The translations under genes were made by a program, and so were the position numbers. 64,000 nucleotides of DNA from the NCBI RefSeq assembly GCF_000224145.3, contig NC_020166.2, forward strand, positions 4,428,507-4,492,506. The letters are read 5' to 3'. Positions 1-20,470 of the stretch are shown here, piece by piece; the first letter of the stretch is position 1; the number at the start of each line of letters is the position of its first letter. Source of the DNA: Ciona intestinalis (taxonomy: Eukaryota > Chordata > Ascidiacea > Phlebobranchia > Cionidae). The notes under the pieces were generated by a model. The model had not been told where the DNA came from, ran no database searches, and saw only the letters and a list, made by a program, of their open reading frames with translations.

Positions 1-1070
1 ATCTAAATCGGTAGAAACAAATAAAAAGTTTTACGCACGTTCATCGTGGATTAAAAATGTAACGATGATTACGTCATAATACCTTTGATAAACTATTAAA
101 ATTTTAGATAACAATTGTGGTTTATGTGCTTCTATATTTCGTATAATTGTTTTAATCCCNGATATAATTTTTAGCAAGCAACCAAGAATAGTTTAAACTT
201 TAATAAATGCAGGTAAATTGCGTTTATGTGAATTTTAATTGGTGCAAATATAAGAGCGAGGAGCGACGCTATCAGTAAGTTGGAACCAACGCAAATTGTA
301 ATATGATATTACAAAGTATCTTCCCGGTCGAGCTTGGACAGAAGCCAAAAAACATCGTTCGTTGGCACTTCACGAGAACCAGAGTTTCATTACGGCAATT
401 TTCACGAGAATAAATTCACAACGATTGCTTCGTTTGTTAGGTGTAGAATGTATGCTACCGCATGCGTCTTTCTTTATTTCCTACGCCCGCGCAGAGTGTA
501 AAAATGTGACACGGTGTTTCGATCTCGAGGTTCGTTGGGCAGTGGGCATTCCTCCCGATTGTTACGTAATGAAACGTCATAGTTAATGGTTATGTTGCAA
601 TAAGACATGTGACGTAACAATTTAGTGCAAAATGTCAAATTGCAGCACGGCAATGTTTGTTACTCGAGCGACTTCGTTAGCTGATTATTACGAACACGCG
701 ACGAACATAAAACATTAGATCGCAGCTTTAACAACGGTTTCTATCGCACAGGCGCCCGCACTAGACTGTGGTGTCGTGGTGATAGTCAGTAATATGCTTT
801 ATAACAAGATTTGGTAGCTTGGGTGACAGACGCACGTAAAACATATTACGTCCGGATTTATAATAAAATTAAACGATCACCGTCCGGATTTGCAACTTTT
901 ACAATCCTGACAATGGGTTGAACTTTTATTAGCTTACGTCTTTAAAATAAGCGCGCGAACACATTTTACAAATCATATACGTTAAAAGTTAAATGAGCGG
1001 GAACAGCACGAGCTATCCTGAATACCTACTTTTGTGCTTTTAATGGTTGTTAGATAGGGTATATATTATG

Positions 1071-1205
1071 CAGTAGGCTGGGAAAGATGGGACACCTTTA
1101 GCTCTATTTTCTTCTCTGGTTTCCTAGTAAATAAAGAACATTCAAAGGGTTATAAAACTATATTCTCACAATTCCCATGGACCGTTGTTAATTGTTTAAA
1201 CACAT
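1071..1205 (+). mobile_element. Family A short inverted-repeat element (MITE), truncated by gap
   Basis: The left end reads CAGTAGGCTGGGAAAGATGG followed by GACACC, the same end as the complete copy at 14296-14478. The interior also matches that copy (the stretch around AAAGAACATTCAAAGGG). The element is cut off by the N gap at 1206, so its right end is not visible. Confidence 0.7.
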
Positions 1206-1255
1206 NNNNNNNNNNNNNNNNNNNNNNNNNNNNNNNNNNNNNNNNNNNNNNNNNN
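1206..1255. other. Assembly gap (50 N)
   Basis: Exactly 50 Ns, a conventional gap of unknown size. The sequence just to the right repeats sequence about 870 bases to the left. Confidence 0.99.
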
Positions 1256-3530
1256 CATTACGGCACTTTCACGAGAATAAATCACAACGATTACCGCATG
1301 CGTCTTACTTTATTTCCTACGCCCGCGCAGAGTGTAAAAATGTGACGCTCATACACGATGTTTCGATCTCGTGGTTCGTTGGGCAGTGGGCATTCCTCCC
1401 GATTGTTACGTAATGAAACGTCATAGTTAATAGTTATGTTGCAATAAGACATGTGACGTAACAATTAAGCGCAAAATGTCAAATTGCAGCACGGCAATGT
1501 TTGTTACTCGAGCGACTTCGTTAGCTGATTATTACGAACACGCGACGAACATAAAACATTAGATCGCAGCTTTAACAACGGTTTCTATCGCACAGGCGCC
1601 CGCACACTAGACTGTGGTGTCGTGGTGATAGTCAGTAATACGCTTTATAACAAGATTTGGTAGCTTGGGTGACAGACGCACGTAAAACATAATACGTCCG
1701 GATTTTCAATAAAATTAAACGATCACCGTCCGGATTTACAACTTTTACAATCCTGATGGAATGTAAAGCCTAATCATGTGTTATCGCAAGTGACGAAAAC
1801 CTGTGTATACTGTATTTTACTAATATCTGTAAAACGAATGACGTCATAATAAACATGGCCTCTTAGGCAATTGAAAAAAATGGGCGCTTATGTACTACAA
1901 CTAGATAGTGAGGAATGAAGTATTAGTGTAATTTTTTTATGAAAGTAGAACTGTATAACTATTGTCTTCAGAGCACCAAGTTTTTATTGTAAGCAGAAAT
2001 TCATTCTAAAACTCACTGTCACTTATGAAGTGATAGCAATTTACTCAATAATTATTTGAGTCATAATATCGATTGACACTTTGATTATTAAGCAAGTAAG
2101 ACCCTTAAAAAAGGTTTAAACGATTCCTTTTTCCTGTTTGCGATCAGGTATAAAGAAATGTCTCATCTATGATGAATGTCTTATAAGCACATAGATGCAA
2201 CAAGCATGTGAATAAGATTCTTTTAGTTCTATTTAGAAAAAATAAGATGGCCGCTGTAATAGGGTTTTAATTTGTCATAATTAGTAATAAATCTTTCCTT
2301 GGAAACCTTGCATTCAATGACACACCAAATGTCCAAGATCACGAATTACCAGATTCCTTGGCTAAGCTGCTTGACAGGATCACAGGATCAAAATAACTAA
2401 TCAAATTTTAAATTCATTCATGCTGTCAATTTTTTCGAGCAGTTATATTACAGTTAAAAATTCTGATCCTGCAAGGTTCGTAAAAACGAGGTATTACCAC
2501 GTTATATACCGGGATTCTAACAAAATTGTAATACCAATACATTTAAGATCTTGTATGTACTTACACAGTAAGTAACAGGATATCTAAAGAACATTAATAC
2601 TCCATGGACCAAAATTTTCACTGGTCATCAGATAAAGGAGTACCACGTGACCAATGGTGGACACTTGGTCAATATTTTTGGGGGTGCTGGCAACTAGAGG
2701 TTGGCCGAAATATTTGTTTTTCCCGATAATCAGTATCGTTCAAAATGCGCAGATAATACACAAATATATATAAAATAGTTCGTGCGTTTTGTGAATTCCA
2801 GTGTGGCAAGATGCAGAATCGTATAAAGAAAAAGATATTTGTAATAATTCTTAATAACAGAAGTTTTTACGGGGGTTAATAAAAGCAAGCTACATTTCCG
2901 CTCATTTGTATTACTATCTTTTCTTCTATGATCCAATGAACATCGTTTTTGGCTTTAAGCCAACGATTTCTCGCGTAGTGCTGATCGTGGACCGCAGCGA
3001 ACCAACGTTCTGCCCCGATCAAAGCACGATTGCCGCTACAATCTTCTCTTGCGATTCGTTTCTTTCCAGAAGCAAATTCCCAACGAACGAAAATTAAAGG
3101 AAGAGAAATTCAAGCTTAATAAATTTTAGTTGCTTCTCTTCCTTCAATTTTAATATTTTTCGCTCTCGCGTGTACCAATCGCATACGGAAACTTCCCGTT
3201 TTCTAATGAAAGTTGGTTACCCTCGGTTATCACGACCATGCAGCCCTGCTGCGCATGACAGATTATTGTTAATTAACGTCAGCTGTTTCATTTGAATTAC
3301 TGATCGTAACTACGATATTTTAAGTGCGCACGTCTTTCCCGCCTTGGAGAGATTTTAAGCACGCGAGTTAGCACTTCTATTGTTTATTTTATTGGAGGTG
3401 CTTGCGCACCCACTGGCACCCTCCAGTGTCCGCCGTTGCATGTGACATAATGTTTATATCAGTGTTTTGCTTCTTAGGTCAGCCCTTTCTGAATAGATTT
3501 TAGCTTAAAAGTGAAATTGTCCAGCTTACA

Positions 3531-4790
3531 ATGACTGAGGATGTTAGACGCAGTGGAGCAGATGAAGAAGCAAGAGGTCCTGGTGGGATTTATAATATGT
3601 TTGAAGTTATGTTGGAGCTTAGTGACAAGTTGAAGTTACTGAACTATGAAGAGCATTTCTTAAGAAAATACAATGTAAAACCACTTTCTAGGCATTATTT
3701 TGCCTTAGTTACAAATTCTGGTGAACAGTTCTATGTTTTCACTGCTCTAAGTGCGTGGTTGATTAATGTGGCTGGTCACCAGTTTGATATGCCACAAGAG
3801 TATGATGATCCAAATGCAACCATTTCTAATATTATTGAAGAATTAAGAAAATTCGGAGTTGGAACGGATTTTCCTCCATCAAAACTAAAAACTGGAAGTG
3901 GAGAATTTGTGTGCTTTGTATTAGACCGACTTGCAGATTCTGCTTTGCTCAGTACAGAATTTACTTGGGACAGACCAACTTACCCCCAAGAAGAGCAAGA
4001 GGAAGATGATGTTATCATGGATGAAGACGAAGCAGAATTGAAGCTGGATAAAGTTGAAGATGATGTCATTGCTGGGGAGGAGTCAGATGAAGAAGGTGCA
4101 GAACCTTTTCTTGATCTTGGACTTTCATCAAACAAATTAGAAAGTGAAGGCCTAAAGCATTCAGAAATAATGTTGTCTAAAACCAATGCTGATGAATGGA
4201 AACTTGAAGTTGAACGAGTAACGCCATCATTAAAAGTGACAGTACGCACTGATAACAAGGATTGGCGCATTCACATAGATCAGATGCATCAACATAAATC
4301 TGGAATTGAAGTTTCATTGCATGATGCAAAGAAACAACTTGACAAGCTACATGATGAAATTCAACGAACACTTGAAAAGATTTTGAGTCGGGAAAAGTAC
4401 ATCAACAATCAGTTGGAGCATCATGTACAAGAATATAGAAGTGCTCAAGATAAACTTGCTCATGCAAAGGAAAAGTACAAGCAGGGTAGTGGTGGAGTAA
4501 CAGAGCATTCCCGTACACTGGCTGACCTAACTGATGAATTGGAAAAAGTGAAGTTTGAAATGGAAGACAGGGGCAGCAGCATGACAGATGGTGCTCCACT
4601 GGTTAAAATCAAGCAAACCCTTAACCGACTAAAAACAGAGTCAGTTCAAATGGATATTAGAATTGGGGTAATAGAGCATGTGCTTATGCAAGCTAGGATA
4701 AAAGACAAAACACTCATGCACAAAGATATGAATAAAGGTTCCGAAAACACAGAAGAAGATAGTAAGAAGTTCATATCCCAACTGTTATAG
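3531..4790 (+). CDS. IFT57: Intraflagellar transport protein 57 (IFT-B subunit), single exon
   Basis: The frame encodes 419 residues, close to the ~430 of vertebrate IFT57 (Hippi). IFT57 is a peripheral IFT-B subunit that pairs with IFT38 and IFT20 and is needed for kinesin-driven cargo transport into cilia. Residues ~20-150 form the N-terminal calponin-homology-like domain; recognisable stretches are MFEVMLELSDKLKLLNYEEH and the segment from ALVTNSGEQFYVFTALSAWL. Residues ~155-195 are an acidic linker. Residues ~235-400 are a long coiled coil, with a segment DWRIHIDQMHQH typical of the family just before it. The start at 3531 places the CH-like domain at the expected distance. The whole gene has no intron, unlike the multi-exon vertebrate gene and the other long genes here. 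Identification rests on recognised family sequence and is firm. Confidence 0.95.
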   Translation: MTEDVRRSGADEEARGPGGIYNMFEVMLELSDKLKLLNYEEHFLRKYNVKPLSRHYFALVTNSGEQFYVFTALSAWLINVAGHQFDMPQEYDDPNATISNIIEELRKFGVGTDFPPSKLKTGSGEFVCFVLDRLADSALLSTEFTWDRPTYPQEEQEEDDVIMDEDEAELKLDKVEDDVIAGEESDEEGAEPFLDLGLSSNKLESEGLKHSEIMLSKTNADEWKLEVERVTPSLKVTVRTDNKDWRIHIDQMHQHKSGIEVSLHDAKKQLDKLHDEIQRTLEKILSREKYINNQLEHHVQEYRSAQDKLAHAKEKYKQGSGGVTEHSRTLADLTDELEKVKFEMEDRGSSMTDGAPLVKIKQTLNRLKTESVQMDIRIGVIEHVLMQARIKDKTLMHKDMNKGSENTEEDSKKFISQLL

Positions 4791-6043
4791 TTTCTTTTTT
4801 TGTGTTTAAATGTAAATAGGAAGTTTAAAATGTTGGTGCCCAAATGAATTTAACTGATAAAATATAATAGGTGCTTGGACTGTTTTGGTTTATAGTGTTC
4901 TTTGTATCGCTTCTATGAGTAAATCAAAGTTAAGTCATGTAAGTCTATTACACACAATTGTGTAACATTCATTAAAAGTGCAGAAGGACAGACCCATTAA
5001 ACCTTTTGTTTGTGTAATGATATTTATTACATATATATAAATATTAATGTATTAAACAAAAGATGAAAATATATTACTTAAGGGAAACTGAAGTAAAATT
5101 TTAAAAATGGTATACAGATAGTCCTTTTTAATTTTTCCAATCCAAACGATACCGTTTTCAAGTTATCACATGGCCTACTAGAGATATCTCTAGTAGGCCG
5201 TGGTTATCATCCCTTCATTTACATCTCTGCTGTCATGGGTACTTCTCGTTTAGGCACAAGACTTTTACCCAAAGTCGATATACTAACTTATTTGTGTTCA
5301 GGTAGCCACTGCTTGGTTGGGCTGGTATGTCATGCTTGTCTGGTATATAGTTAACTTCCCGAATCCAAAAATGACTTAAATGCCTATTTACATTCTACAT
5401 AAGTTTGGATATTTTTTTTTGTAAAACGAACAATAGCATTTAAGCCATGCTTGTTTTAAAAAGTATTTCTACCACTGATGCCTTAAAATAGTATTTATTA
5501 AAAAGTTTTTCGCATATGAGAATAATGAGATATCGCCAAAGCAAATCATTAGCTTACCATGTTCTATTGTAAGGGATGTTTGTGCACTTAAGCAAGAAGC
5601 ACTTGTGACGTCTCGGGTACAAATATAAATTAGAATAACTTGGAAACGGTACTGTTTCGAATGGAAAAGTTAAAATGGTAGATTTTGCTCAGTAAGGACT
5701 TTCTATACACATTTTATAAAATTTGACTCCAGCCCCTATTTGGTTCTAAATAAAACCTATTTGTCAACGGATCACTAAAAGTTCTATTCCTTTATTATTG
5801 TGTGTAAGTGATAAAGTTGTGTACGTCTGAAGGCATTTTGGTTTATTAAACCAGAAACCAGAGTGGTTGGTGTATCGTCCAGTATCTACCTTATGACTGT
5901 ACACTGTTTCTTTGTATTTATATATATAATTTACGTTTATGCTGTTTGTAGTTTCTATATTTTTATAGCTTTTACTTTATAGTGTATTTTATTCTTTAGA
6001 TTAATATACATGCAGATACTAGTTATAAAGAATGTGCTGAATA
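4791..6043. other. Intergenic region between IFT57 and ANKRD11/12
   Basis: About 1.25 kb of AT-rich DNA that should hold the IFT57 3' UTR and the ANKRD promoter and 5' UTR. No further gene is seen. A perfect 28-base palindrome sits at 5172-5199. The short open frames here are antisense or untranslated shadows. Confidence 0.6.
5172..5199. repeat. Perfect 28-base palindrome
   Basis: GGCCTACTAGAGAT is followed directly by its exact reverse complement with no loop. One arm recurs at 50189-50208 (19 of 20 bases the same as 5180-5199) and a shorter piece (TATCTCTAGTAGGC) near 7408-7421. This points to a dispersed sequence rather than chance. It could be the fused ends of a small inverted-repeat element. 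Confidence 0.7.
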
Positions 6044-13867
<7,824 letters not shown>

Positions 13868-14295
13868 TTTACTTCTTTGATTATTTTGAATAAAATATTC
13901 ACATTTAAATTTTGTGTTTGTTGGTACTGAAGTAATATTACATAGATGTGAATTGCATTTATTGTATATTTTGTAGCTGTATCCATATCTTATTTTCAAA
14001 CACAATAATGACCACAGTTTTTATAAGCAGTATCAAGTTGCTAAAACCACATCATATAGTTACGAGGGGTGCGGGGTGCGCTCTAACCTAAGGGAAAAGT
14101 TTCAGTTTGTTTACCAAATTCTCATATTTAAATTAGAACAGATAATTTAATCGTACAGGTGTGTAGGCCTATACCGTTGAACAAACCTAAGAACTATTTT
14201 AATAAAACAAATGATGATTAAGAATGGAATGATCGCCGCCATAGGGCGAATGCTATGAACAGATGTCACTTATTCAGCACGTAAGTGATCATATA

Positions 14296-14478
14296 TAGTA
14301 GGTTGGGGGAAGATGGGACACCTTTTCATTCTATTTTGGCGTTCAATTTGGTAGTAAACAAAGAGCATTCAAAGAATTATAAAACTGTATCCTCCCGACC
14401 GGTGTTAATTATTTAAAACACGATCAGGATATTTAAATATTGTGTGCTAAAGGTGTCCCATCTTCCCCCATCCTACTA
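14296..14478. mobile_element. Family A short-class MITE, complete
   Basis: Both ends are present: TAGTAGGTTGGGGGAAGATG at the left and the inverted CATCTTCCCCCATCCTACTA at the right, about 183 bp in all. TA flanks each side, consistent with the TA target duplication of Tc1/mariner-type elements. There is no coding capacity. Matching internal sequence is found at 1071, 24697, 45868 and, more weakly, 59832. MITEs have been described from Ciona; identity to a named family was not checked. Confidence 0.85.
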
Positions 14479-14639
14479 TAGATTTCTTTTCGTTAAACAG
14501 TTGGTCTGGGTGTTCTTTGTCACGATCCTTTCCACATATTTTAATTTGTAATTCTTGCATTTAGTCTTTAATCTTTTGACTGAATTTAAAATTCAATAAC
14601 TTTAAACGTTGCAAAATATGTCTAGTAAAATTTTGCCCA

Positions 14640-16090
14640 GAACAATTTTTAGTCGGTCCGTAGTTATTAGACCTCGTAGGTCAACTATATTGAATTTGAT
14701 CCAACCTACTGCGCGTGCGCAGTCCTGGCGCGGGCACAGTAGCGTCTAGTACAAATATATCAGTCGAAACGAAAGATATCACGACACCGGAAAGGCTATT
14801 ATATATGTAGATATTCCGATAGAGCATCACTAACCATATAGCTCCTTCCGAACAAAGTCCATGGACGCCCCTGCAGCATGTTCTCACATCTTTGCAAGCA
14901 ATTCAATCTTTGTAAGTTATCTCTTCCCGGGTTTCAAAAACAAAATTCGTTTATCTGTCTTTCTCGCCTCGCTTCATGTACGAACACTCTCAAAAATGAA
15001 AACTTGTTCTGCGTCATCTAACGTTGTACGAATACCAAAAACGGCAAACAGTTTTCTTTTCTGAAAAGCTTCTTTGATTATTTTTAAGAAAATATTGCTG
15101 TTCGATCGTGATAGATTGTCTGATTTTGGGTCCGACAATGAAACCAAGTGTGTTATTTATAGCCCCCACTGAATAAACAAGATTGCTGGTTAGGTTGATT
15201 CAGAGTCGTATAAACACCGAGTAGTCCAACTGCCGTCTATGTGTGTCCAAAATAGAGCAAAAGTGGTGACTTTGACAATGGGTTTAAACGAACTTGTTAA
15301 GTTTTGTTTGTGTTTTCCTATTGTGGGAAGGTGTAAAACAGCTTCTATTTACCTTACCAAACATTTTTTAGAAAAAATGTATAAATTTAACCGCTTTAAA
15401 TGACTAAAATGTCGCAAATCAACCGCTTCTAATTCTAATTTTTGACTTTTTTTGACACAGAAAACAAATAACACATGTTTTTTACATTTTTCAACCTTTA
15501 AATTTGTTTTTAGGCCCAAGTTTTTCTGTAATTTACCGAAAAACATACATTTTCCCTATACCTACTGTGTTATTTTGGACCCAAATTGCCGTTCAATTTG
15601 TGATTTACGTAACAATGGGTTGGACTACTCGGTATTTCTATGGCTCTGGGTTGATTGACTTCGTGTTAATCCGAGACAAAACATTTCATATTATCTTGCT
15701 ATATATATTCCCTTTTCTGGTACCCAAGTATCGGGCAAAAGGCCGAACGGGTTTTCATTAACCGTGTTCAACGGGGGAGTGCCTGTTTTTATGAGAATAT
15801 GATGTCTCATGAAATAAATATCCGCAGTGGTAATATTGAATAATAAAGCATTGTGATTGGGTATTTCTATGGCTCTGATTGGGTGATGTGACATTCCTTT
15901 AACCGTCGAATTGCAACAAATTATAACTAACATAGTTTAAATTAACCGATTTACTACCGTGGTCGACGAAGCTCAACCAAAATCAAACCAGAAGTAACCA
16001 ACAAACGTTTTTTCCGCGGTTTTAAGTCGCCAACTTTAAAGATTACTTTATTCTCGGGTATAAAAAAGGTTACAATTCTGCATATCGTGA
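14640..16090. repeat. Dispersed repeat with GC-rich head, copy 1
   Basis: The head (about 14645-14770) contains CTGCGCGTGCGCAGT and then GTCTAGTACAAATATATCAG. Diverged copies of this head lie at about 27845-27975 and at 34195-34325 (repeated at 35457-35587). A second block at 15950-16030 (GTGGTCGACGA... and AGTAACCAACAAA) matches 34560-34635. The order of blocks is the same, so these are copies of one element of which this copy is longest. No protein is recognised. The family is unknown to me. Confidence 0.55.
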
Positions 16091-19054
16091 TACGTGCTTA
16101 ATCATTAAAGTTATGCTTTCATTTTGTTGTCTACACTTTGTTCTGTTGTTTTTTCTACTCCCCAAAATTTAATATTCAAAATTTGAACGCCACCTAGTGG
16201 AAAGAAAATGTTGACTTGTCAGGGAAGTCGCATCTGTTAATTAAAGAATTCTAAAAATATGTTTTACTTTTTTCCGTAACTGTTAAAACCGTTATCTTTA
16301 TTAAGTTGTTGGAATATTTTTTACGTGTTTAGGTGGTTGGAAATGTAATTTGATACATTTTAGGCTAAACATTGACTTTATTGCTTGTATATGGCTGAAT
16401 TTTTACTATAAAAGCTTTGTTAAACTCATAAACTGTAAAAAGTCTGTAACTGATTGCGGGTGTTTATTTGTAACCATAGTTGTTGGTATTATGTAATAGA
16501 AAAGGAATGTTCCGAATGTACTGCTGGGATAAAGTATAAACTGTTTATAAGTGCTAACTGTATAAATGTAAAATGTTTAACTTACTAGTACTTAAAACTA
16601 TTTTTGTTTTGGTCATTATTTTGTATTAAAACTAATATAATTTAGTTTTTCAATATGTTTAATGAATATATATTTGTTCAACTTTATTTACTTCGAGCTG
16701 TTCATCAAAGTATATAACCTATTTCTATCTTATGGTGGAATACTAGCTATACATATTAATCCTATTGTTTCTTAATGTTCTGGTTAAGTGGTTAATAATG
16801 TGTATTATGGGCGAACATTGTTTCATAATAACATGCGCATTACTAAAATACATGGATGGTAAACAGACAGGAGAAAAGCACAGCAGAAATAAATAAGCGT
16901 GTATTAGTTAAAATTTAATTTGCAACATGGACTAGCAGTTAATTCGAAAACTCAAAACTTATTGACTGTTACCAGCGTAACCTTTGTTACGCAAATAAAG
17001 AAAATAAGCACTATTGTTACAAAAATACTAATATGTGGCATAAAATGCACATATTAACACTCCCCAATATAATGCAAATAATCAACATTTTAATACCTAA
17101 CTGTTTCGTAAGAAACATTCTGCTTTGCGCTAAAAAATGTGCAGAGGTTCGGGATCAGACATTTCACTATTAATAAAAAAGATATGTTTCTTTATTGGGT
17201 ATCGCGTCCAGATGCTTCAATATATATATAGAAAAAGCGAATGTTTCTTTATGGAAAATCGCCAGCAGAACTGTTAATATTTAAACAGAAAAGGGAGTAT
17301 TACTTTATTAGGTGGTCGGGAGCAGAGTCGGCAATAAAAATGTAGAAACATTGACCTTTGTCTTGTTAACCGATTTATCAAAATTCATATCTTTATAGTC
17401 TTAAAAATGTTCGTCTTTTTCTGAATCAGCACATATGATTCAGTCCAAACTGAACAGTTGCCAACATCACTGATACGGTTGAATAATTTCGCCAAACCGA
17501 ACCTTTGGTAGTTGCATCACGAGTACGAGTTAACCTGTTATATTAAAAGTGTGCTAAGATTTTCATAATAATAATTAAATATTCTAAGCTATGTGCAGGA
17601 TTGGCGCCTTTGATTCCCTGAATAAGTACTTCTTAACAAGTTTGGCATCTGTGTCAAAAATTATATTTTAAAATAAGAGAAAACATGCTTTGTCACTTTA
17701 TATCAAAGCAAGGTAAATTGAATATGATTGGAATTATTAGATCATATGCCAGATGATATATTACAGCACTTTAAATTAAAACAATCTAGCATTGTGGTAG
17801 AATTCTTTTTTTATAAATATTTACAGCATTTAAATTATATAAATGCTTGGAAATTATAATTGATTGACAATACATATAATACTGAAATAGATAAAACAGA
17901 TATGCCAATTTGTTGGTCTTGTAAATTTCTGTTTTTAAAGTTTGCCTCAGGCTAGTAAAGCTGTAAGACTGGTCTCTCTGGAGAAGCCAGTTACTAACTA
18001 CAAACTAGTGTTTTTCGAAATGTCTGCTTTTTACTTGTACTTTTGTTTATAATTGTCATCAGTATAAATAATAGCATTTAGCCATTTTTGTATTAATAAT
18101 TACAGTTAAGATTGTTAATAATATTTAACACTTGTACAGGTAGGTTTAATAAATTTTATGTTTTATTTAACACTGTTCTGTTTTATTGATGCCTCTTTTT
18201 GTCTGTAGTTTGAACAATTATTTCCAAGCAGCATGCATAGTTTAAATATGTTTATTTCCGATTTGTTGGCCATACAACATTGGCTAATGCAAAACACAGC
18301 GATATACTTGCTTAATGTTTTAACCAGCAATCCACTAGACTAATCAATAGGGCTAATCACTGTATTACAATAATGCAATAAATCATTGTGAATTGTTTCT
18401 TATTTCCTTCCACATTTGACAGACCTAATAATAGATTATAATATTACAAACTACCTAATTACAACACCAGGTGTGATAATAATGCTACTTTATATTTAGT
18501 AGTAGTTTGCGAATCACATTCACTTCAACAGATGTTAAAATTTACCAGATGATTCAGCAAAACAAATAATAACTGCATTGGTATTGCATTGTGTGAAAAG
18601 TTTTATTTACTATTTTAGTAGCTATTAGGTTCCTCTCATATACACTAATATTAAAAAATTGACGTGCATTGAAATCGAAGAAGATATGCAGCTATAATCA
18701 TTGTTAGTGTTGAGTTTTAAGAAAACAAATTCACATTGAAGAACTTTGACAATTTCTTTTGTGATAAACATATCATGAATGCAGTCATGCTGCTGGTATG
18801 TCTGCACTTTTATAAACATGTCTTCTTTTTTTTCGTTAGGTTGTATGATCAAGTTTTGCATTATTACCCTATACTTCCTTCAGTAATTTGATTTCATTTT
18901 AATTATTTTAGGTAGCTATTGAAAACATTGTTTTTTATTGACCCGCAAATGTTTTTTTGCCCGAAAGTCAGGAAATTAAAAAACGAACAAAATTTAAAAT
19001 AAAATTTAAACTTATAATAAAAAGCCTACAATATTCGCCCAGCGCCTGACTAGA

Positions 19055-19342
19055 GGATGCACATTACAGAATAATTAGGTATTCTAGCATATCCTAAAAT
19101 ACTTTATTTCGAATCTAGAATTCCGAATCTAGAATTTAAATCTTTTTGGAATTATAAGAAAAAACGTATGAAGCCAAGACAAGTCGAAACGTATAGCAAC
19201 CTTTAAAAAGACGCTGCGGAACGTTTTCTCTTAGTTAGTTTAGTTCAAGAGATGATGTATGATGACGTCATTAAACAGAATACCGAATCCCGTAATTTTC
19301 AGATTCGAATCTCACGGATTCAAAATTCTGTAATGTGCATCC
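19055..19342. mobile_element. Family B MITE
   Basis: Inverted terminal repeats are GGATGCACATTACAGAAT at the left and ATTCTGTAATGTGCATCC at the right, about 288 bp apart. The interior has repeated AATCTAGAATTCCGAATCTAGA-like palindromic sequence and no reading frame. A longer relative sits in GOLPH3 intron 2 (21484-22016). Confidence 0.8.
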
Positions 19343-20205
19343 CTACGCCTGATATGAACCTTGGTTTGAGCGCCTTTTTATTAAAATGCCAGATTCTCAT
19401 TCGCCACTGGTAGAATTTGAGCATTAAAATCTTCCCAGGATTCTTGTGAAGCAGGAAACCGGTGTAATTTTGACAAAAAAACTAAATTATATGAATAGAG
19501 TGAATTCAAACCAAATAACGATAACGAAATATTCATTTATCATAACTACGGTTGTTATGCCAAGTTAGGTAAATACTTATCAATTCACGTGGTAATTATT
19601 TGCCTTAAAAGGTTTACTTGACACTTAGATTGTTGCAACTTACAGCAATTGCTGCTCCAATTATTACCATAATGATGATTGAATGCATTTAACGTATTAA
19701 AATTAAATGATGTGTTTGCTTCATAGAACATACGATTTGGACTTTTACCCTGATGGTTTATTTAATTGTTGTAAGCGTAGACATTATTATTAAGTATTAG
19801 CGCTACAGTGTTAGGCACACTGATATTTTACCATTAAGAGTTCTGTATTTGTTAAAATTCTATCGGAAAAATTTTTAAACTGGTTTGAATTTATTAATTT
19901 ATTTACCATACCTTAATTAATATGTAAGCAGAATATTTCTTATTTTTCACTTAAAAAAGAAATTGAATTAAAGGTGGAATAGTTGTCCTTTTACCTTAAA
20001 ACTATGCAAAATGATATATTTTCCAAATTGGTACAATTTATAGCTCATCACTGTATACCCTAAAATTAATACTTGCTGTTGCTGGTTACTGCCTAAGATT
20101 AAAAAAAACACGATTTGTTGTTGCAGTGAGTATTTCTTTAAATGTGACGAAGTAATTTCCTATCCTCCATTTATTTTTCTTAAGTTGTTGGCAATATTAT
20201 TTCAT

Positions 20206-20470
20206 ATCCAGCGCTGTGGCAAAGTGGTTAGTGCGTCTGCCTCGTACCCAGAGGTAATGGGTTCAGGCCTCGTCGCTGCTACCAAATTTTGGCGTAAGTG
20301 TCCATGGGCAAGACACTTAACGGCAATTGCTCCAACCCAGTGGTCATTAATGGGTTGTCCAAATTAACAGCCACACATAAAAAATTAAAGTATCAAAAAA
20401 CAATCACCTACAAAGTAACATACATGGTAACTCGTAAGCTGGCACGAGGTGTATGAACATCTGTGTTATA
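20206..20470 (+). mobile_element. tRNA-derived SINE
   Basis: The 5' end has a polymerase III promoter: a box A match TGGCAAAGTGG at 20217 and a box B-like GGTTCAGGCC at 20260, at tRNA-like spacing. The body carries AAGTGTCCATGGGCAAGACA and a 3' part with AAGCTGGCACGAGGTG. Related copies lie at 42790-42995, 49177-49398 and 62757-63108, all in the opposite orientation. It resembles the composite SINE class reported from Ciona; I could not confirm the name. Confidence 0.85.

Larger units (their letters stand above)
388..1756. repeat. Duplicated ~500 bp block flanking an assembly gap
   Basis: Bases 388-910 and 1256-1756 are near-identical, with small indels; one of about 30 bases lies near 420-450. 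Between them lie a partial inverted-repeat element and exactly 50 Ns. The same pattern of gap plus repeated flank recurs elsewhere in the window, so an unmerged second haplotype is the simplest reading. A real tandem duplication is the alternative. No coding content is seen in either copy. Confidence 0.75.
1..3530. other. Intergenic region upstream of IFT57; no gene seen
   Basis: No reading frame here looks like a conserved protein; the few short open frames lie inside repeated DNA. The stretch holds a repeated block (388-910 and 1256-1756), a truncated inverted-repeat element (1071-1205) and a 50-N gap (1206-1255). From about 1,760 to 3,080 I see only AT-rich unique sequence. A hairpin lies at 3090-3151: an 18-base arm is repeated in inverted form with one mismatch and a 26-base loop. 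The last ~200 bases before 3531 should contain the IFT57 promoter, but no diagnostic motif stands out. Confidence 0.6.

Noticed and set aside
362-586. Open frames at 362-586 and 1192-1413
   Set aside because: They fall in the duplicated block, start at non-ATG codons or run through Ns, and resemble no protein family; the two frames are alike only because the DNA is repeated.
20206-20290. A functional tRNA gene
   Set aside because: Box A and box B are present, but the sequence does not close into a tRNA cloverleaf by eye and continues into a SINE body found at three other places.
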